DNA of 64,000 nucleotides. Origin: an uncultured Bacteroidota bacterium (GTDB lineage: Bacteria; Bacteroidota; Bacteroidia; Flavobacteriales; Flavobacteriaceae). A program made the translations under genes and the position numbers. Location of the stretch: NCBI GenBank assembly GCA_902509675.1, contig CABWYN010000002.1, positions 1-64,000 on the forward strand, in the 5' to 3' direction. The notes below the pieces were generated by a model, which saw only the letters and a program-made list of their open reading frames with translations, ran no database searches and had not been told where the DNA came from. Shown piece after piece: positions 45,540 through 55,585 of this stretch (its first letter is position 1; the number at the start of each line of letters is the position of its first letter).

Positions 45540-45732
45540 ACAATATTAAAAGTTTAAAAAAAGAAAGAAATATTAATAACTAAAAGCATAATAATTATTG
45601 AAAACCTCAAATTTATTATTAATAAATAGTAAATTAAATAATGAAAATAAATTAGGAAAAAAGCTTAAAAATTTTATGAAAAAGCACCTAAAAAAAACAT
45701 ATAAAACAATATTAACAAATAACTAACAGGCA

Positions 45733-46161
45733 ATGAGGATATCTATTGGAAATGACCACGCAGGCGTGGATTACAAAAAACACATACAGGAATACTTATT
45801 TGTTAAAGACGTAGAAGTTAAAAATTATGGAACAGACTCTTTGGATAGTGTTGATTATCCAGATTTTGCCCACCCAGTTTCTCAAGATGTTAATGAAGAA
45901 TCGTCTGACCTAGGAATTCTTATTTGTGGTAGTGGAAATGGTGTATGCATGACAGCAAATAAATATAAAAATGTAAGAGCAGCATTATGTTGGAATAAAG
46001 AATTAGCGATGCTTTCAAAAACACACAACAACGCAAATGTAATTTGTATCCCTGCAAGATTTATTGAAAAAGAGGATGCTCTTGAAATAGTAAAAACATT
46101 TATTTCAGAAACTTTTGAAGGAGGAAGACATCAAAGAAGGGTAAATAAAATAAGTAAATGA
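45733..46161 (+). CDS. rpiB: Ribose-5-phosphate isomerase B
   Basis: Interconverts ribose-5-phosphate and ribulose-5-phosphate in the pentose phosphate pathway. The 142 residues contain the family's N-terminal ISIGNDHAGVDYKKHIQEY (with the Asp-His pair), the active-site ICGSGNGVCMTANK and the terminal EGGRHQRRVNKI. Length is normal. It overlaps the GNAT gene by 4 bases, so the two are probably co-transcribed. Confidence 0.96.
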   Translation: MRISIGNDHAGVDYKKHIQEYLFVKDVEVKNYGTDSLDSVDYPDFAHPVSQDVNEESSDLGILICGSGNGVCMTANKYKNVRAALCWNKELAMLSKTHNNANVICIPARFIEKEDALEIVKTFISETFEGGRHQRRVNKISK

Positions 46162-46607
46162 AGACCTATATAAAAAAATTTGAAGAGCTTAGTGTAGATG
46201 AAATATATAATATATTAAAACTAAGATCCTCAGTTTTTGTTGTTGAACAAAATTGCGTATACCAAGATTTAGACGACAAAGATAAGCAAGCAACTCATTT
46301 GTTTATGGAACAAGACCAGGAGATTATTGCTTACACTAGAATTTTTAAAAAAGGAGATTATTATGTTAATAATCCCAGCATTGGCAGGGTTGTGGTAAAA
46401 AAATCACAGAGAGGAAAGGAGCTAGGAAAAGAAATTATGATAAAATCTATAAAATATATAAAAGAAAATATTGAGGAAGAAAAAATAGAATTATCAGCAC
46501 AAAAGTATTTAGATAAATTCTATAATGAATTAGGTTTTTATCGAGTTGGAGAAGATTATTTAGAAGATGGAATACCTCATCAAAGAATGTTATACGATCT
46601 AATCTGA
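46158..46607 (+). CDS. ElaA-like GNAT acetyltransferase
   Basis: A 149-residue GNAT-fold enzyme. The N-terminal ELSVDEIYNILKLRSSVFVV and EQNCVYQDLDDKDKQATHL match ElaA, and the acetyl-CoA loop appears in SIGRVVVKKSQRGKELGKE (Q/RxxGxG/A variant). The acceptor is unknown. The last 9 bases overlap the convergent OmpA-family gene. Confidence 0.9.
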   Translation: MKTYIKKFEELSVDEIYNILKLRSSVFVVEQNCVYQDLDDKDKQATHLFMEQDQEIIAYTRIFKKGDYYVNNPSIGRVVVKKSQRGKELGKEIMIKSIKYIKENIEEEKIELSAQKYLDKFYNELGFYRVGEDYLEDGIPHQRMLYDLI

Positions 46608-47393
46608 TACTATAAAAATTTCAACCCTTCTGTCTTTATCCGCACTGCCCCCTAAGGGAAATTTATGGGCCAAACCCTCATAAGACATTCTTGACTTATC
46701 AATACCGTTTTTTATAAAAAAATCATAAACAAATTTAGCCCGAGCAACAGACAAATTTCGTTTGTTTGTTTTTTTGTCAACTGCATCAAGCGTTCCCTCT
46801 GTACAACATACATGACCTTGAATAACAAAAGAAAAATCACTTTCTTTTATCGTTTTAACGACATTGCTTAAAGTTTTCTTTGAATTTCTAGTAACGTAGC
46901 TGTAACCGGTTATAAATAAAACATTTTCTAAGATAAACTTATTTTTATTTTCCATTTTCTCAACCAGATTATAGCTTGGAGAATCTTCTTCGGGATAACT
47001 AATTACTACATCAACACGCCTGTTTAACGCTCTTAAAACACTGGGGTCCTTATCGTCTATTATATTTAGAAGTAATTCTCCTTTACCGTCAACGGAAGAA
47101 ATTTTTTCAGGAAAAAAAGAAGCATCGTTAAAAATTCTTTTTATAGAATTTGCTCTGTTTTGAGAAAGAATCAAATTATAATTTTCACCCCCTCTGTCAT
47201 CGCAAAAACCATAGATTTCTATTTGAATCACATTGTCTCTAGACAAAGTTGTAAGAAGCTTTTGGAGTCTGGTTTGTTCAGTTTTTGTAAGAATAAATTC
47301 ATCTGTATCAAAATATACAGAATGTTCAACATTATATTGTCCATACGTTAGAACACTTTGAAAAAGAAAAAATAAAATAAAAACTTTTTTCAA
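46599..47393 (-). CDS. Exported protein with two tandem OmpA peptidoglycan-binding domains
   Basis: A 264-residue protein with a signal peptide (VFILFFLFQSVLTYG) and two OmpA-like modules and no obvious barrel. The first covers about residues 25-130 with YGFCDDRGGENYNLILSQNR and ending ALNRRVDVVISY. The second covers about 150-260 with IQGHVCCTEG, an LSVARAKFVYDFFIKNGID segment and DKDRRVEIFIV. OmpA domains hold envelope proteins to diaminopimelate in the peptidoglycan. Two domains in one short protein is unusual. It is the downstream partner of rnpA (4-base overlap). Confidence 0.85.
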   Translation of the reverse strand: MKKVFILFFLFQSVLTYGQYNVEHSVYFDTDEFILTKTEQTRLQKLLTTLSRDNVIQIEIYGFCDDRGGENYNLILSQNRANSIKRIFNDASFFPEKISSVDGKGELLLNIIDDKDPSVLRALNRRVDVVISYPEEDSPSYNLVEKMENKNKFILENVLFITGYSYVTRNSKKTLSNVVKTIKESDFSFVIQGHVCCTEGTLDAVDKKTNKRNLSVARAKFVYDFFIKNGIDKSRMSYEGLAHKFPLGGSADKDRRVEIFIVSD

Positions 47394-47752
47394 CTTTTTA
47401 TTGTTTTAGATAAAGACAAAAGTAATGATTTAATAGAATCTTCAATTTCATTATAAGCAGGAACATCTTTGCTAAAAAAAACAAAGACTAAATCATGCGC
47501 TCCAAGATTAAATTCGGGAATATTTAAACGAAAAGCCTCTCTCATTAATCTTTTTATCTTATTTCTGTTTACAGCAAGCTTATGTGTTTTTTTGCCCACT
47601 GAAAAAGCCACCCTTAAATCTTCTATAGAATCTTGCTTTAAATAATAAAGAGAGCAAGCGGAATGAGTGAGTTTTTTACCGACAGAAAAAACAGAATCTA
47701 AAACCGAAGAGTTGGTAAGAATATGTTTTTTAGAAAGTGAATAGCGCCCCAA
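47390..47752 (-). CDS. rnpA: Ribonuclease P protein component
   Basis: The protein subunit of RNase P, which removes tRNA 5' leaders. The 120-residue protein has the RNR-type basic signature VNRNKIKRLMREAFRL (about 79-94) typical of the family. It starts at TTG, two bases after the M1 peptidase stop (GxRYSLSKKHIL fits the family N-terminus). rpmH, usually next to rnpA, is not here, so the common rpmH-rnpA-oriC layout is not evident. Confidence 0.93.
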   Translation of the reverse strand: MGRYSLSKKHILTNSSVLDSVFSVGKKLTHSACSLYYLKQDSIEDLRVAFSVGKKTHKLAVNRNKIKRLMREAFRLNIPEFNLGAHDLVFVFFSKDVPAYNEIEDSIKSLLLSLSKTIKS

Positions 47753-47754
47753 AA

Positions 47755-49590
47755 TTAAAAAACTAAAGAATTATTAACTCTATTAATATCAGCTATTTCC
47801 CCTTTTGGATCGATGACAATTTTAGAAATAGCACTTTTCTTAACATCTAGTTCAAAGGAATAGTAAGGCTTTGCCCAACTCCAAGAATCAAGAAGCACAG
47901 CCTTTTCAAGCGGCTTAGCGCCCCGCATTTTTGTCATAGGAATATTGTAATATAGCTTTTCTCCTGAGACAAGCTCAACTTTTAAATCTATAGGCATTCC
48001 CATTTGACCAACACGCTGTAGATTGACAGTAGTTGAATTTTGATTGTCAACAATACTGTTTATAGCATAGTCAATTGTCATAGTTGATTGAGCCCAGTCT
48101 AACAAATACCAGTCTAGCTCAAGACCGGATACTTTTTCAGCGCTTCTAATAAAGTCATTTGGACGAGGATGTTTAAAAGCCCAATCATCAAAATACTTTT
48201 TTAAACTATTATCAAATTTTTCTTTTCCGATTACGTACTTAAGCTGAGATAGAAATATTGAGCCCTTATCGTATGCGCTCATTCCATAACCTGTATTGTA
48301 CTTGAACCTGTCGGCATGTGTCGTCATTGGCTCTTCTAAACCTAGGCCAACCCAATTAAAATAGTCATCATATGCCTTGGCATTTGGCAACTTTTTCCCT
48401 TGTTGTAAAACGACATTTAAAGCCTCGTCGTCAATATAACTTGTAAAACCTTCATCCATCCAAGAATGTTTGGATTCATTTGTAGCCATTAAAAACTGAA
48501 ACCAAGTATGTGCAATTTCATGTGAGGTTACAGAGTAAAGACTTTCCAATGTTGGGTGTCCAACACCGTCAATGAAAGTACACATAGCATACTCCATACC
48601 ACCATCTCCGGCCATAATTACAGAGTATTGACCATAGGGATATTTACCTATTGTTTCGCTAAAAAAAGTTAAAAACTTGGCTGAATTTTCTTGAAAATCT
48701 TTCCAAAGTTTAACAAATTCAGAATCGCTTTTGTAAAAGAAATGCATTCTTGGACCATCTTCTATATCCAAAAAATCATGAGTAAACAAAGGGTCAGCTG
48801 CCCAGCTAAAATCGTGAACATTAGGAGCGATGAATCGCCAAGAAATTTTTTCGCCATGCACAACCCCTTTTTTTAATGGAGCATATCCATGACCAATTAA
48901 TTCTGGATCTTGTAAATACCCAGAACCAGCAACGGTGTAGTCTTTGTCTATGTTTATAGTTACATCAAAGCCTCCCCAAATTCCATAAAATTCTCTTCCT
49001 ATATAAGGATTAGCATGCCAGCCCTCTTCATCATATTGACAAAGTTTAGGATACCACTGTGACATCGAAAAAGCAACATTATCCTCGCTATTTTTCCCGG
49101 ACCTTCTAACCATCGCAGGTGTTTGAATAAAAAACTCCATTTCTAACACAGAGCTTTCTCCAGACCTAACGGTTTTGTTTAGAGCAACCTCTAATATTGT
49201 CTCTTCAATTTTAAAAGAGACAGGTTTTCCATCTTGTAATAGCCAGTTTATTTGAACATCTCCCCAATCCTCTTTTGGCATAGAAAGTAGTTTCTTAGAC
49301 ATACTCCTTGAATCATCTGAAGAATACCTGGAATTTTGTTCAAGATCAGTGCCTGGCTTAAAAGCATTAAAGTATAAGTGGTAAAAAACCCGGTCTAAAT
49401 CGTCAGGGGAATTGTTGGTGAAAACAAGATTTTGTGTTCCTTTATAGGTGTGGTTTTCTACATTTACATCAATCACCATCGTGTAATCAACTTTTTGTTG
49501 CCAACGAAAACCATTTTCTTGTGAAAAACTCACCAAAGTAAAAATGAAAAACAAGAAAAATCCGACAAGTATTGGTAAGGTCTTTTTCAT
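47755..49590 (-). CDS. M1 family metallopeptidase (exported), first copy
   Basis: A 611-residue zinc aminopeptidase-like enzyme with a signal peptide (GFFLFFIFTLVSFSQ). The gluzincin site is VTSHEIAHTWFQFLM with the third ligand in WMDEGFTSY, and the substrate motif reads GDGGMEYAM (GAMEN equivalent). It is probably periplasmic or exported. A paralogue with the same order of motifs lies at 61715-63700. It overlaps the MBL gene by 4 bases and sits 2 bases before rnpA. Confidence 0.92.
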   Translation of the reverse strand: MKKTLPILVGFFLFFIFTLVSFSQENGFRWQQKVDYTMVIDVNVENHTYKGTQNLVFTNNSPDDLDRVFYHLYFNAFKPGTDLEQNSRYSSDDSRSMSKKLLSMPKEDWGDVQINWLLQDGKPVSFKIEETILEVALNKTVRSGESSVLEMEFFIQTPAMVRRSGKNSEDNVAFSMSQWYPKLCQYDEEGWHANPYIGREFYGIWGGFDVTINIDKDYTVAGSGYLQDPELIGHGYAPLKKGVVHGEKISWRFIAPNVHDFSWAADPLFTHDFLDIEDGPRMHFFYKSDSEFVKLWKDFQENSAKFLTFFSETIGKYPYGQYSVIMAGDGGMEYAMCTFIDGVGHPTLESLYSVTSHEIAHTWFQFLMATNESKHSWMDEGFTSYIDDEALNVVLQQGKKLPNAKAYDDYFNWVGLGLEEPMTTHADRFKYNTGYGMSAYDKGSIFLSQLKYVIGKEKFDNSLKKYFDDWAFKHPRPNDFIRSAEKVSGLELDWYLLDWAQSTMTIDYAINSIVDNQNSTTVNLQRVGQMGMPIDLKVELVSGEKLYYNIPMTKMRGAKPLEKAVLLDSWSWAKPYYSFELDVKKSAISKIVIDPKGEIADINRVNNSLVF

Positions 49591-50426
49591 AAATCAAGCA
49601 ATGTTAATTTTTCGTTTAATCGAATTCCACGATCTGTTTTTTTAAGTGAACTAAGCTCTACACTTGCGTCGTGTTCGAAGAATAAAAATACGTTATTTTC
49701 ATGGCAAAAATTTAAGAACAAATCTTTTTCTTTCAAAGAGATTAAAGGCCTTATATCATATCCAGGAATATAAGGTAATGGCACGTGGCCGTGCGTGGGA
49801 ACAAGGTCAGCAGCAAAGGCAATTTTACACCCTCTGTAATTAATAATAGGAATCATTTGTTTTTCTGTATGACCATCTACAAACAACACATCAAACCCAA
49901 GATCAGACTGAGTTAAATAATTCTCCCCATCCTTCTCCAAATAATGTAATTGACCAGAGTCAAGAATAGGGTGAATGTTCTCTTTTAAAAAAGAGGCGCT
50001 TTCTCTTTTGTTTGGATCGGTTGCCCAATCCCAATGACTTTTATTGCTCCAGTATTTTGCGTTTTTAAAAGTTGTTTTCCCAGAACTTAGCACCCCACCA
50101 CCACAATGATCAAAGTGAAGGTGTGTTAAAAAAACATCGGTCACATCATCGGGTTGAAAACCATGTTTTTTTAAGGAAGATTCAAGGGTCTCTTCGCCCC
50201 AACGATAATAGTAACCAAAAAACTTTTCACTTTGCTTATCACCCATTCCTGTATCGATTAAAATAAGCCTATCTCCGTCCTCGATAAGCAAACAGCGTGC
50301 GGCAATTTTTACCATATTATTATTGTCGGCAGGGTTGGATTTTTGCCAGATAGATTTTGGAACCACACCAAACATGGCGCCACCGTCGAGCATAAAATTT
50401 CCAGCAATTATGGGATATAAATTCAA
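49587..50426 (-). CDS. MBL-fold metallohydrolase
   Basis: A 279-residue metallo-beta-lactamase fold protein. The metal motif TDVFLTHLHFDHCGGGV (HxHxDH, around 106-122) and later VDGHTEKQMIP, plus AFAADLVPTHGHV, give the dinuclear zinc site. It resembles lactonase or glyoxalase-II-like enzymes, but the substrate is not clear. It starts at TTG (NLYPIIAGNFMLDGG). It is divergent from the permease gene and overlaps the M1 peptidase. Confidence 0.88.
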   Translation of the reverse strand: MNLYPIIAGNFMLDGGAMFGVVPKSIWQKSNPADNNNMVKIAARCLLIEDGDRLILIDTGMGDKQSEKFFGYYYRWGEETLESSLKKHGFQPDDVTDVFLTHLHFDHCGGGVLSSGKTTFKNAKYWSNKSHWDWATDPNKRESASFLKENIHPILDSGQLHYLEKDGENYLTQSDLGFDVLFVDGHTEKQMIPIINYRGCKIAFAADLVPTHGHVPLPYIPGYDIRPLISLKEKDLFLNFCHENNVFLFFEHDASVELSSLKKTDRGIRLNEKLTLLDL

Positions 50427-50469
50427 GTGAAAGTATTATTTACTATTTTTATAAATATAAAACAATATT

Positions 50470-52710
50470 TTGAAGAAACTAGAGAGAAGCTTAACGTTGC
50501 CCGCAGTGATAGCAATTGGTATTGGGGGAATGCTTGGAACAGGAATTTTTGTGCTACCAGGACTTGCAGCAACTAAGATTGGAGCCTCACTTTGGTTAGC
50601 TTATCTAATCGCTGCTATTTGTATTTTACCCGCAGCATATTCAAAATCTGAACTAGCCACAGCAATGCCAAGCTCTGGAGGAACTTATGTGTTTATCGAA
50701 AGAGCCTTTGGGCCTCTTTTTGGAACAATTTCTGGACTCGGTCTTTGGATTGCTCTTGTTTTAAAATGCGCCTTTGCCCTTGTTGGAATAGGCGCTTATG
50801 TGCTTGTGGTTTTAGACATGGACAGCGAGGCAATTACAAAATCAGTTGGCCTAGGGTTTTTATTTTTAGTTTTTCTATTAAATATTGTTGGGGCAAAAAA
50901 AGCAGGAAACTTTCAGTCTTATGCCGTTCTTGTTGCCTTATTAGTTCTTGCAGCTCTTTTTGTTTTAGGATTGCAAACCATGGATCAAACAACTCCGTTT
51001 TTTGCCAAACTAAAAGGAGAAACAGTTGAGCTTGCGGGATACAAAGACCTTATTTTTGCCGTTGCATTTGTTTACCTTTCCTATTCTGGTGTAACGAAAG
51101 TTGCAGCAATTGCAGAAGAAATCAAAAACCCAGACAAAAACTTGCCACAGGGAATGATCCTGTCACTCTTTATAATAACAATTATCTATGTCCTAATTTC
51201 TTTTGTCTTAACAGCAAATGTTAGCCTTTCGGAATTAGCCGGAAACTATAACCCAATACATACATTAGCTCTTGATCTTGACATCTCATCATTTGAGTTT
51301 AACGGTATTCATGTCGTGGGCGCTTTTATTGCCCTAATTGCGGTACTTACGCTTCTTTCAACGGTAAATGCAGGCGTGCTTGCATCTTCAAGATTTCCTT
51401 TTGCAATGTCAAGAGACGGACTTCTCCCAGAAATTTGGAGTAAAGTTCACAAGAAGTTTTTAACCCCAATTAATACAATTGCTGTTACATGTGTGGCTAT
51501 CGCTCTTGTTGTTTTGTTTTTAGATGTGTTTGAGATTGCTAAACTAGCCAGTGCGTTTAAAGTAATGATGTTTATTTCTGTTAACTTAGCGGTAATCGTA
51601 CTAAGAGAAACAGCAGCTCAGTGGTACCAGCCAAAATACAAATCACCACTATACCCATGGGTTCAGATTTTTGGAATCGTCACGGGAATTTTTTTCCTGG
51701 TCTTTTTAGGGATGGTTCCAATGCTGGCAATTTTTGCAATATTTCTAATTGGGGGAGCGATTTATTTTGCTTACGGCAAAAATGTAATGAGGTCTGGGGT
51801 TTTAAAGAACTATGCACAAAGACCTGCTTCGTCTTTATTTGGAAACAAGCAGCAAACAAAAAAACAAATCCAACAGAGTGTAAAAAAAGCATCCTCAAAG
51901 CTAGATCCAAAATTAGCATCAAGCGCAGGCGCTATTGTTCCTCTTCTTGGAAACGAAACATCACCAGAGATGCTTATTGAAATGGCGGCCGCCATACAAA
52001 GCAAAAAAGTGATTCAAGCGCTAAATATTACAGAGGTTCCTAGCCAAACAGATCTTGACGTCTTTTTGGAAGACTCACCCACAGAAAACTCTTTAAAAAG
52101 AAGGTTAGCAAGATTGTCAAAGTCTCAAAAAATTTCGGTCGATTTTGAAGCGGTTGTTACTCACGAACTTTCAGACACAATAAACCAACTAAGCTCTCAA
52201 AGTAGTTGTGATTGGTTGGTAATGGGTTGGGACGGAAGACCAACAACAGGAATCTTTATCACAAACCCGATTGGCTGGTTGTTGGCAAACATAAATTCCA
52301 ATTTAGCGCTTTACAGAGATAATGGGGTGCGCTATGTTGGAAAAGTACTTTTAGCGCTTAGGCCTGGTAGAAAAGATAAAAACTTTATAAGTATTGCAAA
52401 AAATGCTTGTGACTATTTTGGAGCTACATTAACTCTTTTACATGTTGTTCCCGAAAACAGCTCTACCACTGAAAGTGTTAAGCATCGCTCAGAAGAAAAA
52501 TTAAAACAGTCTGGCGTGGAGGCTGAAGTGTTGATTTTAAAAAGCTCAGATCCTGTAGAAACAATCTCTGAAACCTCTGCTGGTTATGATTTATTAATTC
52601 TAGGAACACCCGAAAAAGACAACTGGATTAATGTTTTGTTTGGGGGAGGCAAAGACAAGTTTACCGAAAGAGCTGCCTGCTCTGTTTTAAGAATTACATT
52701 AAAGGATTAG
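50470..52710 (+). CDS. APC-family amino-acid permease fused to two USP domains
   Basis: A 746-residue protein. Residues 1-430 form an APC transporter of about 12 helices with the typical first-helix signature [19 protein letters not shown]. From about 470 there are two universal-stress-protein-like modules: the first ends near 600 ([11 protein letters not shown]) and the second covers about 620-746 with [20 protein letters not shown] and [15 protein letters not shown] domains are thought to bind nucleotides and regulate the carrier; substrate and control are unknown. It starts at TTG and converges on lepA with a 4-base overlap. Confidence 0.88.
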   Translation: MKKLERSLTLPAVIAIGIGGMLGTGIFVLPGLAATKIGASLWLAYLIAAICILPAAYSKSELATAMPSSGGTYVFIERAFGPLFGTISGLGLWIALVLKCAFALVGIGAYVLVVLDMDSEAITKSVGLGFLFLVFLLNIVGAKKAGNFQSYAVLVALLVLAALFVLGLQTMDQTTPFFAKLKGETVELAGYKDLIFAVAFVYLSYSGVTKVAAIAEEIKNPDKNLPQGMILSLFIITIIYVLISFVLTANVSLSELAGNYNPIHTLALDLDISSFEFNGIHVVGAFIALIAVLTLLSTVNAGVLASSRFPFAMSRDGLLPEIWSKVHKKFLTPINTIAVTCVAIALVVLFLDVFEIAKLASAFKVMMFISVNLAVIVLRETAAQWYQPKYKSPLYPWVQIFGIVTGIFFLVFLGMVPMLAIFAIFLIGGAIYFAYGKNVMRSGVLKNYAQRPASSLFGNKQQTKKQIQQSVKKASSKLDPKLASSAGAIVPLLGNETSPEMLIEMAAAIQSKKVIQALNITEVPSQTDLDVFLEDSPTENSLKRRLARLSKSQKISVDFEAVVTHELSDTINQLSSQSSCDWLVMGWDGRPTTGIFITNPIGWLLANINSNLALYRDNGVRYVGKVLLALRPGRKDKNFISIAKNACDYFGATLTLLHVVPENSSTTESVKHRSEEKLKQSGVEAEVLILKSSDPVETISETSAGYDLLILGTPEKDNWINVLFGGGKDKFTERAACSVLRITLKD

Positions 52711-54503
52711 TCACTCAATTTCAAAACAGCCATAAAAGCTTCTTGAGGAATCTCAACACTTCCCACCTGACGCATTCTCTTTTTCCCTTTTTTCTGGTTT
52801 TCTAAAAGCTTTCTCTTTCTAGTGATGTCTCCACCGTAACATTTCGCAGTTACATCTTTTCTCACGGCTTTTATCGTTTCCCTAGAAATTATTTTTGCAC
52901 CTATTGCCGCCTGAATAGGAACATCAAATTGTTGTCTTGGAATTAACTCTTTTAGTTTTTCACAGATCTTTTTTCCAATCCTATATGCATTGTCTGCATG
53001 AATTAAGGCAGAGAGTGCATCTACAATATTCGCGTTTAGTAAGATGTCTACACGGACAAGTTTTGATACCTGAAGCCCAATTGGCGTGTAGTCAAATGAC
53101 GCATATCCCTTTGAAACAGTTTTTAACCGATCGTAAAAATCGAAAACAATTTCAGCTAATGGCATGTCAAACACTAACTCCACCCTTGTTGTGGTTAGGT
53201 AGGTTTGACTCTTTATCACACCCCTCTTTTCAATACACAGCGACATAACATTTCCGATAAAATCAGATTTGGTAATTATTGATGCCTTAATAAAAGGCTC
53301 TTCAACCTTATCAAGAAATGATGGGTCTGGTAAATCAGAAGGGTTGTTTACCATAATAATATCTTCAGGATTCTTTTTGGAGTATGCATGATATGAAACA
53401 TTAGGAACAGTTGTTATAACGGTCATTCCAAACTCTCTTTCAAGCCGCTCTTGAACGATTTCCATGTGAAGCATTCCTAGGAAGCCACAGCGGAATCCAA
53501 ACCCTAAAGCAGCAGAGCTTTCCGGAGTAAAAACAAGAGATGCATCATTCAATTGCAATTTTTCCATTGCCCCACGAAGCTCCTCATACTCCTCTGTATC
53601 AACAGGATAGATTCCGGCAAAAACCATAGGTTTTACATCTTCAAAACCGGAAACAGCCTCGGTAGTAGGGTTTTCAAAATCGGTAACCGTATCTCCCACC
53701 TTTACCTCTTTTGCCTCTTTAATACCCGTTATTAGATAGCCTACATCGCCTGTGTAAATTTCTTGTTTTGGATTTTGTTTGAGGTTAAGCGTTCCCACCT
53801 CGTCGGCGAAGTAAGACTTGCCAGTCGCTAGAAATTTAATCTTTTGCCCCTTTTTTATAGAGCCACTTAAAACTCTAAAATAGGTTTCAATTCCCCTAAA
53901 AGGATTGTATACTGAATCAAAAATTAATGCTTGTAGAGGTTTTTCAGGCTCTCCACTTGGAGCAGGAACCCTTTCTATAATTGCTTTTAAAATTTCTTCA
54001 ATTCCAAGACCTGTTTTTGCACTAGCAGGAATTACTTCTTCAGCTCTACAACCAAGAAGATCAACAATGTCGTCTGTTACTTCTTCGGGGTTTGCACTTG
54101 GAAGATCAACCTTGTTAAGAATAGGAATAATTTCTAAATCGTTTTCTAAAGCTAAATAAAGGTTTGAAATAGTTTGCGCTTGAATACTTTGCGCAGCATC
54201 AACAACAAGCAGCGCACCTTCACAGGCAGCAATAGACCTAGAAACCTCATAAGAAAAGTCAACATGCCCAGGGGTATCAATTAGGTTCAAAACAAAATCT
54301 TCTCCACCCTGATTGTAATACATTTGTATTGCATGAGACTTAATGGTAATTCCTCGCTCTCTTTCAAGATCCATGTTGTCTAAAAGCTGGTCTTGTTTTT
54401 CTCGATCACTAATAGCCCCTGTATACTCTAACAACCTGTCAGCAAGCGTGCTTTTCCCGTGATCGATGTGGGCAATAATGCAAAAGTTTCTAATATTTTT
54501 CAT
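52707..54503 (-). CDS. lepA: Elongation factor 4 (LepA)
   Basis: A ribosome-bound GTPase related to EF-G that acts in translation under stress and in initiation/assembly. The 598-residue protein has G1 [10 protein letters not shown] (11-20), G3 DTPGHVD, G4 NKVD, the EF-G-like domains and the LepA-specific C-terminal region ending [20 protein letters not shown]. Length is normal. It is divergent from the dus gene and has a TATTTTTG box on the reverse strand. Confidence 0.97.
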   Translation of the reverse strand: MKNIRNFCIIAHIDHGKSTLADRLLEYTGAISDREKQDQLLDNMDLERERGITIKSHAIQMYYNQGGEDFVLNLIDTPGHVDFSYEVSRSIAACEGALLVVDAAQSIQAQTISNLYLALENDLEIIPILNKVDLPSANPEEVTDDIVDLLGCRAEEVIPASAKTGLGIEEILKAIIERVPAPSGEPEKPLQALIFDSVYNPFRGIETYFRVLSGSIKKGQKIKFLATGKSYFADEVGTLNLKQNPKQEIYTGDVGYLITGIKEAKEVKVGDTVTDFENPTTEAVSGFEDVKPMVFAGIYPVDTEEYEELRGAMEKLQLNDASLVFTPESSAALGFGFRCGFLGMLHMEIVQERLEREFGMTVITTVPNVSYHAYSKKNPEDIIMVNNPSDLPDPSFLDKVEEPFIKASIITKSDFIGNVMSLCIEKRGVIKSQTYLTTTRVELVFDMPLAEIVFDFYDRLKTVSKGYASFDYTPIGLQVSKLVRVDILLNANIVDALSALIHADNAYRIGKKICEKLKELIPRQQFDVPIQAAIGAKIISRETIKAVRKDVTAKCYGGDITRKRKLLENQKKGKKRMRQVGSVEIPQEAFMAVLKLSD

Positions 54504-54520
54504 CCGACAAATTGAGGCTA

Positions 54521-54528
54521 CAAAAATA
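54521..54528 (-). promoter_or_regulatory. -7 box for lepA
   Basis: TATTTTTG on the reverse strand matches TAnnTTTG and ends 17 bases before the ATG. Confidence 0.4.
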
Positions 54529-54545
54529 AGTAAAAATTATTGTTA

Positions 54546-54576
54546 TGTGAGCATATTAAAGACTTGGTTATCTTTG
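54546..54576 (+). promoter_or_regulatory. Probable promoter for the dus gene
   Basis: TGTG (54546-54549), 19 bases, then TATCTTTG (54569-54576). The -7 is perfect and the -33 has one mismatch from TTTG. It ends 19 bases before the ATG at 54596. Confidence 0.55.
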
Positions 54577-54595
54577 CAAAAGCAATTTCACTTTA

Positions 54596-55585
54596 ATGGT
54601 AAAAATCGGAGACATAGAGTTAGGACAATTTCCTTTATTACTGGCGCCCATGGAAGACGTAAGTGACCCCCCGTTTAGGGCTCTTTGTAAAGAGAATGGA
54701 GCAGATGTGGTCTACACAGAGTTTATTTCATCTGAAGGGTTGATAAGAGACGCAGCAAAAAGTGTTATTAAACTGGATATTTACGAAAAAGAAAGGCCTG
54801 TTGGAATTCAAATTTTTGGGGCCAAACTGGATTCAATGTTGCAGGCTGTAGATATTGTTGAGAAATCTAACCCAGACATTATTGATATTAACTTTGGTTG
54901 TCCTGTCAAAAAAGTTGTTTCAAAAGGGGCAGGCGCAGGAATTCTAAAAGACATCTGTTTGATGGAAAGCCTGACCAAAGCAATTGTTGAAAGAACAAAG
55001 CTCCCTGTAACCGTAAAAACAAGGCTTGGATGGGATCACGATTCTATTAAAATTGTTGAAGTTGCAGAGAGACTTCAAGACATAGGTTGTAAAGCAATTG
55101 CCATTCACGGAAGAACAAGGGCTCAAATGTATAAGGGAGATGCGGATTGGAGTTACATTGAAAAAGTAAAAAACAATCCAAGAATGCATATTCCTGTTTT
55201 TGCAAACGGAGACATAAATACGCCAGAAAGAGCGAAGTATGTTCGAGATAGTTTAGGTTTGGACGGAGCAATGATTGGAAGAGCCTCCATAGGGAATCCG
55301 TGGTTTTTTAACGAAGTAAAACATTATTTTGAAACAGGCACACATAAGCCACCTGCATCTATCAAAGAAAGAGCAGAGGTTGCTAGAAGACACTTGGAAA
55401 TGTCTGTTTCTTGGAAAGGGGAAAGGCTAGGCGTATATGAAACAAGAAGGCATTATTCTAATTACTTTAAAGGAATTGAAAATTTTAAACCTTTTAGACA
55501 AAAATTAGTAACCACAGAAACCTCAAAAGAGGTTTATACAATTTTAGATTCTATTGCTGAGAAATTTGCGGAATACTCTTTTTAA
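54596..55585 (+). CDS. dusB: tRNA-dihydrouridine synthase (DusB-like)
   Basis: FMN enzyme reducing uridines in tRNA D-loops. The 329-residue protein opens with the family motif LLLAPMEDVSDPPFRALC, then INFGCPVKKVVSKGAGAG with the catalytic Cys region, KTRLGWD and HGRTRAQMYKGDADW. The VFANGDINTP segment contributes the FMN phosphate site. Subtype B is inferred from length and from its being the usual Bacteroidota form. The 3' end overlaps the convergent ABC permease by 35 bases. Confidence 0.93.
   Translation: MVKIGDIELGQFPLLLAPMEDVSDPPFRALCKENGADVVYTEFISSEGLIRDAAKSVIKLDIYEKERPVGIQIFGAKLDSMLQAVDIVEKSNPDIIDINFGCPVKKVVSKGAGAGILKDICLMESLTKAIVERTKLPVTVKTRLGWDHDSIKIVEVAERLQDIGCKAIAIHGRTRAQMYKGDADWSYIEKVKNNPRMHIPVFANGDINTPERAKYVRDSLGLDGAMIGRASIGNPWFFNEVKHYFETGTHKPPASIKERAEVARRHLEMSVSWKGERLGVYETRRHYSNYFKGIENFKPFRQKLVTTETSKEVYTILDSIAEKFAEYSF

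Larger units (their letters stand above)
45300..45732. other. Extremely AT-rich intergenic region
   Basis: A 433-bp gene-free gap between divergent rnr and rpiB. I counted about 59 G/C in 432 bases, near 14% GC, well below the surrounding genes. It holds a tandem 9-mer and several A/T runs but no ORF, tRNA or strong terminator. One promoter-like box is seen for rnr; none is clear for rpiB. Confidence 0.8.

Noticed and set aside
47390-47752. rnpA as evidence of an adjacent origin
   Set aside because: rpmH, dnaA and parAB are not beside it, and in this phylum rnpA is not reliably near oriC. Only the parS-like sites are used as origin hints.
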